A program made the translations under genes and the position numbers. Source: Hippophae tibetana (Eukaryota > Streptophyta > Magnoliopsida > Rosales > Elaeagnaceae). Taken from it: a stretch of 64,000 nucleotides of DNA. Where the stretch lies: assembly GCA_037013495.1 (NCBI GenBank), contig CM072812.1:61288938-61352937 (forward strand). The letters run 5' to 3'. This document shows positions 1 to 15,300 of the stretch, in pieces. The notes beneath the pieces are model-generated. The model ran no database searches and was not told the DNA's origin. It was given only the letters and a program-made list of their open reading frames with translations. Within the stretch, counting starts at the first letter, position 1. Each line of letters opens with the position of its first letter.

Positions 1-15
1 CAAAACTGAAAAAAT

Positions 16-1311
16 GAAGATATATAACCTTTTTTTTGCGACCAAAGCTCTCATTCTAAATTATATGTAACCTTTATTTGAACTACCTAGTATCTCAACG
101 AAATATTAACGATTGAATTGCAAAGAACGTGGTTACGATTATTAATAAAGAATCCTATAGAAAAAGGACCGAAAACAACGCAATATGGTGAGACCAAAAT
201 TTATGACATCAGTAAGTTGTGTAAACAATGGAGTTTGGGTTCCCAAATGTTGAGAACAGAACTAATGCTTTGTTGCATTTTTAGAAATCGAAAAGACCTT
301 CCATATTGTTTATTATAATAGCCGTGTCGATGCACGATTTAAAAATTTTAACAATTTAACGTTGCAAACCTAATTAATAACTTCTTTGTTTTTTAAACTG
401 TGACATGCTGCAACAATCTTATTTTTTTATGAAAAACAAAGATAGATTAACACACATAAAAAAGGAACAAAAAAAAGATACGAATAATTTAAAAAAAATT
501 ATAAAAGGAAATCCAAAAAATAAAACAACGACAACAAAATGGATAGAAAACGCAAGGGATAAAGGATTAAATTTCTTTCTTTTTATTCTGAATTTTCACT
601 CAAGAATGCAAAAAACAATTAAATAATTATTGTTTTAAATCTAAAATTCAAAACTGAAAAAATGAAGACATATAACCTTTTTATTGCCACCAAAGCCCTC
701 ATTCTAAATTATATGTAACCTTTAGGTGAACAACCTAGTAACTCAACGAAATATTTACGATTGAATTGCAAAGAACGTGGTTAATATGATTAATAAAGAA
801 TCCTATAGAAAAAGGACCGAAAACAACGCAATATGGTGAGACCAAAATTTATGACATCAGTAAGTTGTGTAAACAATGGAGTTTGGGTTCCCAAATGTTG
901 AGAACAGAACTAATGCTTTGTTGCATTTTTAGAAATCGAAAAGACCTTCCATATTGTTTATTATAATAGCCGTGTCGATGCACGATTTAAAAATTTTAAC
1001 AATTTAACGTTGCAAACCTAATTAATAACTTCTTTGTTTTTTAAACTGTGACATGCTGCAACAATCTTATTTTTTTATGAAAAACAAAGATAGATTAACA
1101 CACATAAAAAAGGAACAAAAAAAAGATACGAAGAATTTAAAAAAAATTATAAAAGGAAATGCAAAAAATAAAACAACGACAACAAAATGGATAGAAAACG
1201 CAAGGGATAAAGGATTAAATTTCTTTCTTTTTATTCTGAATTTTCACTCAAGAATGCAAAAAACAATTAAATAATTATTGTTTTAAAACTAAAATTCAAA
1301 AATGGAAAAAT
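16..1311 (+). repeat. Two adjacent, closely related monomers (#1-#2)
   Basis: Monomers start at 16 and 664, each 648 bp, and are far more alike than average; both carry GGACCG where most copies have GAACCG. Both also have TTTTTTATG after the second T-run, which opens an ATG frame of 73 codons (405-626 and 1053-1274). The frame is present only because of a local T-run length and substitution, so I do not call it a gene. Bases 1-15 are the tail of a further monomer. Confidence 0.85.
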
Positions 1312-4300
1312 GAAGACATATAACTTTTTTTTTGCCACCAAAGCTCTCATTCTAAATTATATGTAAACTTTAGGTGAACTACCTAGTATCTCAACGAAAT
1401 ATTAACGATTGAATTGCAAAGAACGTGGTTAAGATGATTAATAAAGAAACCTATAGAAAAAGAACCGAAAACAACGCAATATGTTGACACCAAAATTTAT
1501 TACATCAGTAAGTTTTGTAAACAATGGAGTTTGGGTTCCCAAATGTGGAGAACAGAACTAATGCATTGTTGCATTTTTAGAAATCGAAAAGACCTTCCAT
1601 ATGATTTATTATAATAGCCGTGTCGATGCACGATTTAAAATTTTTAACAGTTTAACGTTGCAACCCCAATTAATAACTTCTTTGTTTTTTAAACTGTGAT
1701 ATGCTGCAACAATCTTATTTTTTTGAAAAACAAAGATAGATTAACACACATAAGAAAAAGGAACAAAAAAGAGATACGAAGAATTTAAAGAAAACTTATA
1801 AAAGGAAATCCAAAAAATAAAACAATGACAACAAAATGAATAGAAAACGCAAGGCATGAAGCATTATATTTCTTTCTTTTTATTCTGAATTTTCACGCAA
1901 GAATGAAAAAAACAATTAAACAATTATTGTTTTAAATCTAAAATTCAAAAATGGAAAAATGAAGACATATAGCCTTTTTTTTTTGCCACCTAGGCTCTCA
2001 TTCTAAAAAATATGTAACCTTTAGGTGAACAACCTAGTAACTCAACGAAATATTAACGATTGAATTGCAAAGAACGTGGTTACGATTATTAATAAAGAAT
2101 CCTATAGAAAAAGGACCGAAAACAACGCAATATGGTGAGACCAAAATTTATGACATCAGTAAGTTGTGTAAACAATGGAGTTTGGGTTCCCAAATGTTGA
2201 GAACAGCACTAATGCTTTGTTGCATTTTTAGAAATCGAAAAAACCTTGCATATTATTTATTATAATAGCCGTGTCGATGCACGATTTAAAATTTTTAACA
2301 ATTTAACGTTGCAAACCCAATTAATAATTTCTTTGTTTTTTAAACTGTGACATGCTGCAACAATCTTATTTTTTTTTTGAAAAACAAAGATAGATTAACA
2401 CACATAAAAAATGAACAAAAAAAAGATACGAAGAATTTAAAAAAAATTATAAAAGGAAATCCAAAAAATAAAACAACGACAACAAAATGGATAGAAAACA
2501 CAAGGGATAAAGGATTAAATTTCTTTCTTTTTGTTCTGAATTTTCACTCAAGAATGCAAAAAACAATTAAACAATTATTGTTTTAAATCTAAAATTCAAA
2601 AATGGAAAAATGAAGACATATAGCCTTTTTTTTTGCCACCAAAGCTCTCATTCTAAATTATATTTAACCTTTAGGTGAACTACCTAGTATCTCAACGAAA
2701 TATTAACGATTGAATTGCAAAGAACGTGGTTAAGATGATTAATAAAGAAACCTATAGAAAAAGAACCGAAAACAACGCAATATGGTGAGACCAAAATTTA
2801 TGACATCAGTAAGTTGTGTAAACAATGGAGTTTGGATTGCAAAATGTTGAGAACAGAACTAATGCTTTGTTGCATTTTTAGAAATCGAAAAGACCTTTCA
2901 TATGATTTATTATAATAGCCGTGTCGATGCATGATTTAAAAATTTGACAGGTTAAAGTTGCCAACCCAATTAATATTTTTTTTGTTTTTTAAACTGTGAC
3001 ATGCTACAACAATCTTATTTTTTTGAAAAACAAAGATAGATTAACACACATAAAAAGGGAACAAAAAAAAGATACGAAGAATTTAAAGAATATTATAAAA
3101 GGAAATCCAAAAAATAAAACAACGACAACAAAATGGATAGAAAACGCAAGGGATGAAGGATTAAATTTCTTTCTTTTTATTCTGAATTTTCACTCAAGAA
3201 TGTAAAAAACAATTAAATAATTATTGTTTTAAATCTAAAATTCAAAAATGGAAAAATGAAGACATATAACTTTTTTTTTCCACCAAAGCTCTCATTCTAA
3301 ATTATATGTAACCTTTAGGTGAACTACCTAGTATCTCAACGAAATATTAACGATTGAATTGCAAAGAACGTGGTTAAGATGATTAATAAAGTAACCTATA
3401 GAAAAAGAACCGAAAACAACGCAATATGTTGAGACCAAAATTTATGACATCAGTAAGTTGTGTAAACAATGGAGTTTGGGTTCCCAAATGTTGAGAACAG
3501 AACTAATGCATTGTTGCATTTTTAGAAATCGAAAAGACCTTCCATATGATTTATTATAATAGCCGTGTCGATGCACGATTTAAAAATTTTAACAGTTTAA
3601 CGTTGCAACCGCAATTAATAACTTTTTTGTTTTTTAAACTGTGACATGCTACAACAATCTTATTTTTTTGAAAAACAAAGATAGATTAACATGCATAAAA
3701 AAGGAACAAAAAAAAGTTACCATGAATTTAAAGAAAATTATAAAAGGAATTCTAAAAAATAAAACAACGACAACAAAATGGATAGAAAACGCAAGGGATG
3801 AAGGATTAAATTTCTTTCTTTTTATTCTGAATTTTCACTCAAGAATGCAAAAAAAAATTAAATAAATATTGTTTTTAATATAAAATTGAAAAATGGAAAA
3901 ATGAAGACATATAACCTTTTTTTGCCACCAAGGCTCTCATTCTAAATTATATATAACCTTTAGGTGAACAACCTAGTAACTCAACGAAATATTAACGATT
4001 GAATTGCAAAGAACATGGTTAAGATGATTAATAAAGAATCCTATAGAAAAAGAACCGAAAACAACGCAATATGTTGAGACCAAAATTTATGACATCAATC
4101 AGTTGTGTAAACAATGGAGTTTGGGTTCCCAAATGTTGAGAACAGAACTAATGCATTGTTGCATTTTTAGAAATCGAAAAGACCTTCCATATGTTTATTA
4201 TAATAGCCGTGTCGATGCACGATTTAAAAATTTTAACAGTTTAACGTTGCAACCCCAATTAATAACTTCTTTGTTTTTAAAACTGTGACATGCTACAACA

Positions 4301-4546
4301 ATCTTATTTTTTTGAAAAACAAAGATAGAATAACACGCATAAAAAAAGAACAAAAAAAAGTTACCATGAATTTAAAGAAAACTATAAAAGGAAATCCAAA
4401 AAATAAAACAATGACAACAAAATGGATAGAAAACGCAAGGCATGAACGATTAAATTTCTTTCTTTTTATTCCGAATTTTCACTCAAGAATGCAAAAAACA
4501 ATTAAATAATTATTGTTTTAAATCTAAAATTCAAAAATGGAAAAAT
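1312..4546 (+). repeat. Five-monomer block, copy 1 (#3-#7)
   Basis: Monomers start at 1312, 1961, 2612, 3258 and 3903. The block recurs at 5843-8426 with one monomer fewer. Shared rare variants include GTTGACACC, TTTTGTAAAC and ATGTGGAGAAC in #3 and #10, CTAAAAAATAT in #4 and #11, GGATTGCAAAATG in #5 and #11, and near-identical #6/#12 and #7/#13. The offset is about 4531 bp (7 monomers) for #3/#10 and 3882 bp (6 monomers) for #6/#12. Confidence 0.85.
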
Positions 4547-5842
4547 GAAGACATATAACCTTTTTTTGCCACCAAGGCTCTCATTCTAAATTATATGTAA
4601 CCATTAGGACAACGACCTAGTAACTCAACGAAATATTTACGATTGAATTGCAAAGAACGTGGTTAAGATGATTAATAAAGAAACCTATAGAAAAAGAACC
4701 GAAAACAACGCAATATGGTGAGACCAAAATTTATGACATCAGTAAGTTGTGTAAATAATGGAGTTTGGGTTCCCAAATGTTGAGAATAGAACTAATGCTT
4801 TGTTGCATTTTTAGAAATCGAAACAACCATCCATTTGATTTATTATTATAGCCGTGTCGATGCACGATTTAAATTTTTTAACAGTTTAAGGTTGCTACCC
4901 CAATTAATAACTTCTTTGTTTTTTAAACTGTGACATGCTGCAACAATCTTATTTTTTTTGAAAAACAAAGATAGATTAAAACACATAAGAAAAAGGAACA
5001 CAAAAGAGATACGAAGAATTTAAAGAAAACTTATAAAAGGAAATCCAAAAAATAAAACAATAAAAACAAAATGGATAGAAAACGCAAGGCATGAAGGATT
5101 AAATTTCTTTCTTTTTATTCTGAATTTTCACGCAAGAATGAAAAAAACAATTAAAGAATTATTGTTTTACATCTAAAATTCAAAAATGGAAAAATGAAGA
5201 CATATAACCTTTTTTTTGCCACCTAGGCTCTCATTCTAAATTATATGTAACCTTTAGGTGAACAACCTAGTAACTCAACGAAATATTAACGATTGAATTG
5301 CAAAGAACATGGTTAAGATGATTAATAAAGAATCCTATAGAAAAAGAACCGAAAACAACACAATATGTTGAGACCAAAATTTATGACATCAGTAAGTTGT
5401 GTAAACACGGGAGTTTGGATTCCAAAATGTTGAGAACATAACTAATGAATTGTTGCATTTTTAGAAATCGAAAAGACCTTCCATATGATTTATTATAATA
5501 GCCGTGTCGATGCACGATTTAAAAATTTTAACAGTTTCACGTTGCAACCCCAATTAACAACTTCTTTGCTTTTTAAACTGTGACATGCTGCAACAATCTT
5601 ATTTTTTTGAAAAACAATGATAGATTAACACACATAAAAAAGGAACAAAAAAAAAGAAACGAAGAATTTAAAAAAAATTATAAAAGGAAATCCAAAAAAT
5701 AAAACAACGACAACAAAATGGATAGAAAACGCAACGGATAAAGGATTAAATTTCTTTCTTTTTATTCTGAATTTTCACTCAAGAATGCAAAAAACAATTA
5801 AATAATTATTGTTTTAAATATAAAATTCAAAAATGGAAAAAT
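4547..5842 (+). repeat. Two intervening monomers (#8-#9)
   Basis: Monomers start at 4547 (649 bp) and 5196 (647 bp). They separate the two copies of the five-monomer block. #8 has private changes near its start (TAACCATTAGGACAACG). #9 has AAAACAACACAATATG, a variant that reappears in hybrid monomer #11. Nothing besides the repeat is present. Confidence 0.8.
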
Positions 5843-8426
5843 GAAGACATATAACTTTTTTTTTGCCACCAAAGCTCTCATTCTAAATTATATGTAACCT
5901 TTAGGTGAACTACCTAGTATCTCAACGAAATATTAACGATTGAATTGCAAAGAACGTGGTTAAGATGATTAATAAAGAAACCTATAGAAAAAGAACCGAA
6001 AACAACGCAATATGTTGACACCAAAATTTATGACATCAGTAAGTTTTGTAAACAATGGAGTTTGGGTTCCCAAATGTGGAGAACAGAACTAATGCATTGT
6101 TGCATTTTTAGAAATCGAAAAGACCTTCCATATGATTTATTATAATATCCGTGTCGATGCACGATTTAAAAATTTTAACAGTTTAACGTTGCAACCCCAA
6201 TTAATAACTTCTTGGTTTTTTAAACTGTGATATGCTGCAACAATCTTATTTTTTTGAAAAACAAAGATAGATTAACACACATAAGAAAAAGGAACAAAAA
6301 AGAGATACGAAGAATTTAAAGAAAACTTATAAAAGGAAATCCAAAAAATAAAACAATGACAACAAAATGGATAGAAAACGCAAGGGATGAAGGATTAAAT
6401 TTCTTTCTTTTTATTCTGAATTTTCACGCAAGAATGAAAAAAACAATTAAACAATTATTGTTTTAATTCTAAAATTCAAAAATGGAAAAATGAAGACATA
6501 TAGCCTTTTTTTTTTTGCCACCTAGGCTCTCATTCTAAAAAATATATAACCTTCAGGTGAACAACCTAGTAACTCAACGAAATATTAACGATTGAATTGC
6601 AAAGAACGTGGTTAAGATGATTAATAAAGAATCCTATAGAAAAAGAACCGAAAACAACACAATATGTTGAGACCAAAATTCATGACATCAGTAAGTTGTG
6701 TAAACAATGGAGTTTGGATTGCAAAATGTTGAGAACAGAACTAATGCTTTGTTGCATTTTTAGAAATCGAAAAGACCTTTCATATGATTTATTATAATAG
6801 CCGTGTCGATGCATGATTTAAAAATTTGACAGGTTAAAGTTGCCAACCCAATTAATATTTTTTTTGTTTTTTAAACTGTGACATGCTACAACAATCTTAT
6901 TTTTTTGAAAAACAAAGATAGATTAACACACATAAAAAGGGAACAAAAAAAAGATACGAAGAATTTAAAGAAAATTATAAAAGGAAATCCAAAAAATAAA
7001 ACAACGACAACAAATTGGATAGAAAACGCAAGGGATGAAGGATTAAATTTCTTTCTTTTTATTCTGAATTTTCACTCAAGAATGTAAAAAACAATTAAAT
7101 AATTATTGTTTTAAATCTAAAATTCAAAAATGGAAAAATGAAGACATATAACTTTTTTTTTCCACCAAAGCTCTCATTCTAAATTATATGTAACCTTTAG
7201 GTGAACTACCTAGTATCTCAACGAAATATTAACGATTGAATTGCAAAGAACGTGGTTAAGATGATTAATAAAGTAACCTATAGAAAAAGAACCGAAAACA
7301 ACGCAATATGTTGAGACCAAAATTTATGACATCAGTAAGTTGTGTAAACAATGGAGTTTGGGTTCCCAAATGTTGAGAACAGAACTAATGCATTGTTGCA
7401 TTTTTAGAAATCGAAAAGACCTTCCATATGATTTATTATAATAGCCGTGTCGATGCACGATTTAAAAATTTTAACAGTTTAACGTTGCAACCGCAATTAA
7501 TAACTTTTTTGTTTTTTAAACTGTGACATGCTACAACAATCTTATTTTTTTGGAAAACAAAGATAGATTAACATGCATAAAAAAGGAACAAAAAAAAGAT
7601 ACGAAGAATTTAAAGAAAATTATAAAAGGAATTCTAAAAAATAAAACAACGACAACAAAATGGATAGAAAACGCAAGGGATGAAGGATTAAATTTCTTTC
7701 TTTTTATTCTGAATTTTCACTCAAGAATGCAAAAAAAATTAAATAAATATTGTTTTAAATATAAAATTGAAAAATGGAAAAATGAAGACATATAACCTTT
7801 TTTTGCCACCAAGGCTCTCATTCTAAATTATAATAACCTTTAGGTGAACAACCTAGTAACTCAACGAAATATTAACGATTGAATTGCAAAGAACATGGTT
7901 AAGATGATTAATAAAGAATCCTATAGAAAAAGAACCGAAAACAACGCAATATGTTGAGACCAAAATTTATGACATCAATCAGTTGTGTAAACAATGGAGT
8001 TTGGGTTCCCAAATGTTGAGAACAGAACTAATGCATTGTTGCATTTTTAGAAATCGAAAAAGACCTTCCATATGTTTATTATAATAGCCGTGTCGATGCA
8101 CGATTTAAAAATTTTAACAGTTTAACGTTGCAACCCCAATTAATAACTTCTTTGTTTTTTAAACTGTGACATGCTACAACAATCTTATTTTTTTGAAAAA
8201 CAAAGATAGATTAACACGCATAAAAACGAACAAAAAAAAGTTACCATGAATTTAAAGAAAACTATAAAAGGAAATCCAAAAAATAAAACAATGACAACAA
8301 AATGGATAGAAAACGCAAGGCATGAACGATTAAATTTCTTTCTTTTTATTCCGAATTTTCACTCAAGAATGCAAAAAACAATTAAATAATTATTGTTTTA
8401 AATCTAAAATTCAAAAATGGAAAAAT
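5843..8426 (+). repeat. Five-monomer block, copy 2, one monomer shorter (#10-#13)
   Basis: Monomers start at 5843, 6492, 7140 and 7784. #10 matches #3, #12 matches #6 and #13 matches #7. #11 opens like #4, has a middle resembling #9, and from about 6715 reads like #5. The simplest reading is that unequal exchange inside the monomer removed one repeat length. Confidence 0.8.
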
Positions 8427-11400
8427 GAAGACATATAACCTTTTTTTGCCACCAAGGCTCTCATTCTAAATTATATGTAACCTTTAGGAGAACAACTTAG
8501 TAACTCAACGAAATATTTACGATTGAATTGCAAAGAAGGTGGTTATGATGATTAATAAAGAATCCTATAGAAAAAGAACCGAAAAGAACGCAATATGATG
8601 AGACCAAAATTTATGACATCAGTAAGTTGTGTAAATAAGGGAGTTTGGGTTCCCAAATGTTGAGAACAGAACTAATGCTTTGTTGCATTTTTAGAAATCG
8701 AAACGACCATCCATACGATTTATTATAATAGCCGTGTCGATACATGATTTAAAAATTTGACAGGTTAAAGTTGCAACCCCAATTAATAACTTTTTTGTTT
8801 TTTAAACTTTGACATGCTACAACAATCTTATTTTTTTGAAAAACAAAGATAGATTAACAGACATAAAAAGAAACAAAAAAAAGATACGAAGAATTTAAAG
8901 AAAATTATAAAAGGAAATCTAAAAAATAAAACAACGACAACAAAATGGATAGAAAACGCACGGGATAAAGGATTAAATTTCTTTCTTTTTATTCCGAATT
9001 TTCACTCAAGAATGCAAAAAACAATTAAATAATTATTGTTTTAAATCTAAAATTCAAAAATGGAAAAATGAAGACATATAACCTTTTTTTGCCACCAAAG
9101 CTCTCATTCTAAATTATATGTAACCTTTAAGTGAACTACCTAGTATCTCAACGAAATATTAACGATTGAATTGCAAAGAACGTGGTTAAGATGATTAATA
9201 AAGAAACCTATAGAAAAAGAACCGAAAACAACGCAATATGGTGAGACCAAAATTTATGACATCAGTAAGTTGTGTAAATAATGGAGTTTGGGTTGCCAAA
9301 TGTTGAGAATAGAACTAATGCTTTGTTGCATTTTTAGAAATCGAAACGACCATCCATATGATTTATTATTATAGCCGTGTCGATGCACGATTTAAATTTC
9401 TTAACAGTTTAAGGTTGCTACCCCAACTAATAACTTCTTTGTTTTTTAAACTGTGACATGGTGTAACAATCTTATTTTTTTTGAAAAACAAAGATAGATT
9501 AACACACATAAGAAAAAGGAACAAAAAAGAGATACGAAGAATTTAAAGAAAACTTATAAAAGGAAATCCAAAAAATAAAACAATGAAAACAAAATGGATA
9601 GAAATGCAAGGCATGAAGGATTAAATTTCTTTCTTTTTATTCTGAATTTTCACGCAAGAATGAAAAAAACAAATAAATAATTATTGTTTTAAATCTAAAA
9701 TTCAAAAATGGAAAAATGAAGACATATAACCTTTTTTTGCCACCAAAGCTCTCATTCTAAATTATATGTAACCTTTAAGTGAACTACCTAGTATCTCAAC
9801 GAAATATTAACGATTGAATTGCAAAGAACGTGGTTAAGATGATTAATAAAGAAACCTATAAAAAAAGAACCGAAAACAACGCAATATGGTGAGACCAAAA
9901 TTTATGATATCAGTATGTTGTGTAAATAATGGAGTTTGGGTTCCCAAATGTTGAGAATAGAACTAATGCTTTGTTGCATTTTTAGAAATCGAAACGACCA
10001 TCCATATGATTTATTATTATAGCCGTGTCGATGCACGATTTAAATTTTTTAATAGTTTAAGGTTGCTACCCCAACTAATAACTTCTTTGTTTTTTAAACT
10101 GTGACATGCTGTAACAATCTTTTTTTTTTTTGAAAAACAAAGATAAATTAACACACATAAGAAAAAGGAACAAAAAAGAGATACGAAGAATTTAAAGAAA
10201 ACTTATAAAAGGAAATCCAAAAAATAAAACAATGAAAACAAAATGGATAGAAAACGCAAGGCATGAAGGATTAAATTTCTTTCTTTTTATTCTGAATTTT
10301 CACGCAAGAATGAAAAAAACAAATAAATAATTATTGTTTTAAATCTAAAATTCAAAAATGTAAAAATGAAGACATATAACCTTTTTTTTGCCACCTAGGC
10401 TCTCATTCTAAATTATATGTAACCTTTAGGTGAACAACCTAGTAACTCAACGAAATATTAACGATTGAATTGCAAAGAACGTGGTTAAGATGATTAATAA
10501 AGAAACCTATAGAAAAAGAACCGAAAACAACGCAATATGTTGAGACCAAAATTTATGACATCAGTAAGTTGTGTAAACAATGGAGTTTGGGTTCCCAAAT
10601 GTTGAGAACAGAACTAATGCTTTGTTAAATTTTTAGAAATCGAAAAGACGTTCCATATTATTTATTATACTAGCTGTGTCGATGCACGATTTAAAAATTT
10701 TAACAGTTTAACGTTGCAAACCCAATTAATAACTTCTTTGTTTTTTAAACTGTGACTTGCTGCAACAATCTTATTTTTTTGAAAAACAAAGATAGATTAA
10801 CACGCATAAAAAAGGAACAAAAAAAAGATACGAAGAATTTAAAAAAAATTATAAAAGGAAATCCAAAAAATAAAACAACGACAACAAAATGGATAGAAAA
10901 CGCACGGGATAAAGGATTAAATTTCTTTCTTTTTATTCCGAATGTTCACTCAAGAATGCAAAAAAGAATTAAATAATTATTGTTTTAAATCTAAAATTCA
11001 AAAATGGAAAAATGAAGACATATAACCTTTTTTTGCCACCAAAGCTCTCATTCTAAATTATATGTAACCTTTAAGTGAACTACCTAGTATCTCAACGAAA
11101 TATTAACGATTGAATTGCAAAGAACGTGGGTAAGATGATTAATAAAGAAACCTATAGAAAAAGAACCGAAAACAACGCAATATGGTGAGACCAAAATTTA
11201 TGACATCAGTAAGTTGTGTAAATAATGGAGTTTGGGTTGCCAAATGTTGAGAATAGAACTAATGCTTTGTTGCATTTTTAGAAATCGAAACGACCATCCA
11301 TATGATTTATTATTATAGCCGTGTCGATGCACGATTTAAATTTTTTAACAGTTTAAGGTTGCTACCCCAACTAATAACTTCTTTGTTTTTTAAACTGTGA

Positions 11401-12313
11401 CATAGTGTAACAATCTTATTTTTTTTGAAAAACAAAGATAGATTAACACACATAAGAAAAAGGAACAAAAAAGAGATACGAAGAATTTAAAGAAAACTTA
11501 TAAAAGGAAATCCAAAAAACAAAACAATGAAAACAAAATGGATAGAAAACGCAAGGCAGGAAGGATTAAATTTCTTTCTTTTTATTCTGAATTTTCACGC
11601 AAGAATGAAAACAACAAATAAATAATTATTGTTTTAAATCTAAAATTCAAAAATGGAAAAATGAAGACATATGACCTTTTTTTTAACCACCTAGGCTCTC
11701 ATTCTAAATTATATGTAACGTTTAGGTGAACAACCTAGTAACTCAACGAAATATTAACGATTGAATTGCAAAGAACGTGGTTAAGATGATTAATAAAGAA
11801 ACCTATAGAAAAAGAACCAAAAACAACGCAATATGTTGAGACCAAAATTTATGACATCAGTAAGTTGTGTAAACAATGGAGTTTGGATTCCAAAATGTTG
11901 AGAACAGAACTAATGCTTTGTTGCATTTTTAGAAATCGAAAAGACCTTCCATATGATTTATTATAATAGCCGTGTCGACGCACGATTTAAAAATTTTAAC
12001 AGTTTAACGTTGCAACCTCAATTAATAACTTCTTTGCTTTTTAAACTATGACATGCTGCAACAATCTTATTTTTTTTGAAAAACAAAGATAGATTAACAC
12101 ACATAAGAAAAAGGAACAAAAAAGAGATACGAAGAATTTAAAGAAAACTTATAAAAGGAAATCCAAAAAACAAAACAATGAAAACAAAATGGATAGAAAA
12201 CGCAAGGCAGGAAGGATTAAATTTCTTTCTTTTTATTCTGAATTTTCACGCAAGAATGAAAACAACAAATAAATAATTATTGTTTTAAATCTAAAATTCA
12301 AAAATGGAAAAAT
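8427..12313 (+). repeat. Hexamer HOR, copy 1 (~3887 bp, #14-#19)
   Basis: Monomers start at 8427, 9070, 9718, 10368, 11014 and 11663 (643, 648, 650, 646, 649, 651 bp). Each has its partner 3886-3888 bp downstream. Private markers shared with copy 2 include GATACATG in #14/#20, GATAGAAATGC (a 1-bp loss) in #15/#21, TTGTTAAATTTTT and TACTAGCTGTG in #17/#23, CATAGTGTAAC in #18/#24 and TAACGTTTAGG in #19/#25. Confidence 0.9.
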
Positions 12314-15300
12314 GAAGACATATGACCTTTTTTTGCCACCAAGGCTCTCATTCTAAATTATATGTAACCTTTAGGAGAACAACTTAGTAACTCAACGAAA
12401 TATTTACGATTGAATTGCAAAGAAGGTGGTTATGATGATTAATAAAGAATCCTATAGAAAAAGAACCGAAAAGAACGCAATATGATGAGACCAAAATTTA
12501 TGACATCAGTAAGTTGTGTAAATAAGGGAGTTTGGGTTCCCAAATGTTGAGAACAGAACTAATGCTTTGTTGCATTTTTAGAAATCGAAACGACCATCCA
12601 TACGATTTATTATAATAGCCGTGTCGATACATGATTTAAAAATTTGACAGGTTAAAGTTGCAACCCCAATTAATAACTTTTTTGTTTTTTAAACTTTGAC
12701 ATGCTACAACAATCTTATTTTTTTGAAAAACAAAGATAGATTAACAGACATAAAAAGAAACAAAAAAAAGATACGAAGAATTTAAAGAAAATTATAAAAG
12801 GAAATCTAAAAAATAAAACAACGACAACAAAATGGATAGAAAACGCACGGGATAAAGGATTAAATTTCTTTCTTTTTATTCCGAATTTTCACTCAAGAAT
12901 GCAAAAAACAATTAAATAATTATTGTTTTAAATCTAAAATTCAAAAATGGAAAAATGAAGACATATAACCTTTTTTTGCCACCAAAGCTCTCATTCTAAA
13001 TTATATGTAACCTTTAAGTGAACTACCTAGTATCTCAACGAAATATTAACGATTGAATTGCAAAGAACGTGGTTAAGATGATTAATAAAGAAACCTATAG
13101 AAAAAGAACCGAAAACAACGCAATATGGTGAGACCAAAATTTATGACATCAGTAAGTTGTGTAAATAATGGAGTTTGGGTTGCCAAATGTTGAGAATAGA
13201 ACTAATGCTTTGTTGCATTTTTAGAAATCGAAACGACCATCCATATGATTTATTATTATAGCCGTGTCGATGCACGATTTAAATTTCTTAACAGTTTAAG
13301 GTTGCTACCCCAACTAATAACTTCTTTGTTTTTTAAACTGTGACATGGTGTAACAATCTTATTTTTTTTGAAAAACAAAGATAGATTAACACACATAAGA
13401 AAAAGGAACAAAAAAGAGATACGAAGAATTTAAAGAAAACTTATAAAAGGAAATCCAAAAAATAAAACAATGAAAACAAAATGGATAGAAATGCAAGGCA
13501 TGAAGGATTAAATTTCTTTCTTTTTATTCTGAATTTTCACGCAAGAATGAAAAAAACAAATAAATAATTATTGTTTTAAATCTAAAATTCAAAAATGGAA
13601 AAATGAACACATATAACCTTTTTTTGCCACCAAAGCTCTCATTCTAAATTATATGTAACCTTTAAGTGAACTACCTAGTATCTCAACGAAATATTAACGA
13701 TTGAATTGCAAAGAACGTGGTTAAGATGATTAATAAAGAAACCTATAAAAAAAGAACCGAAAACAACGCAATATGGTGAGACCAAAATTTATGATATCAG
13801 TAAGTTGTGTAAATAATGGAGTTTGGGTTCCCAAATGTTGAGAATAGAACTAATGCTTTGTTGCATTTTTAGAAATCGAAACGACCATCCATATGATTTA
13901 TTATTATAGCCGTGTCGATGCACGATTTAAATTTTTTAATAGTTTAAGGTTGCTACCCCAACTAATAACTTCTTTGTTTTTTAAACTGTGACATGCTGTA
14001 ACAATCTTTTTTTTTTTGAAAAACAAAGATAAATTAACACACATAAGAAAAAGGAACAAAAAAGAGATACGAAGAATTTAAAGAAAACTTATAAAAGGAA
14101 ATCCAAAAAATAAAACAATGAAAACAAAATGGATAGAAAACGCAAGGCATGAAGGATTAAATTTCTTTCTTTTTATTCTGAATTTTCACGCAAGAATGAA
14201 AAAAACAAATAAATAATTATTGTTTTAAATCTAAAATTCAAAAATGTAAAAATGAAGACATATAACCTTTTTTTTGCCACCTAGGCTCTCATTCTAAATT
14301 ATATGTAACCTTTAGGTGAACAACCTAGTAACTCAACGAAATATTAACGATTGAATTGCAAAGAACGTGGTTAAGATGATTAATAAAGAAACCTATAGAA
14401 AAAGAACCGAAAACAACGCAATATGTTGAGACCAAAATTTATGACATCAGTAAGTTGTGTAAACAATGGAGTTTGGGTTCCCAAATGTTGAGAACAGAAC
14501 TAATGCTTTGTTAAATTTTTAGAAATCGAAAAGACGTTCCATATTATTTATTATACTAGCTGTGTCGATGCACGATTTAAAAATTTTAACAGTTTAACGT
14601 TGCAAACCCAATTAATAACTTCTTTGTTTTTTAAACTGTGACTTGCTGCAACAATCTTATTTTTTTGAAAAACAAAGATAGATTAACACGCATAAAAAAG
14701 GAACAAAAAAAAGATACGAAGAATTTAAAAAAAATTATAAAAGGAAATCCAAAAAATAAAACAACGACAACAAAATGGATAGAAAACGCACGGGATAAAG
14801 GATTAAATTTCTTTCTTTTTATTCCGAATGTTCACTCAAGAATGCAAAAAAGAATTAAATAATTATTGTTTTAAATCTAAAATTCAAAAATGGAAAAATG
14901 AAGACATATAACCTTTTTTTGCCACCAAAGCTCTCATTCTAAATTATATGTAACCTTTAAGTGAACTACCTAGTATCTCAACGAAATATTAACGATTGAA
15001 TTGCAAAGAACGTGGGTAAGATGATTAATAAAGAAACCTATAGAAAAAGAACCGAAAACAACGCAATATGGTGAGACCAAAATTTATGACATCAGTAAGT
15101 TGTGTAAATAATGGAGTTTGGGTTGCCAAATGTTGAGAATAGAACTAATGCTTTGTTGCATTTTTAGAAATCGAAACGACCATCCATATGATTTATTATT
15201 ATAGCCGTGTCGATGCACGATTTAAATTTTTTAACAGTTTAAGGTTGCTACCCCAACTAATAACTTCTTTGTTTTTTAAACTGTGACATAGTGTAACAAT

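Noticed and set aside
118-2265. + strand frames of 66 codons at 118-318 and 2065-2265
   Set aside because: They start at TTG, are opened by a few local substitutions (TTACGATTATT), and are absent from neighbouring monomers. Not genes.
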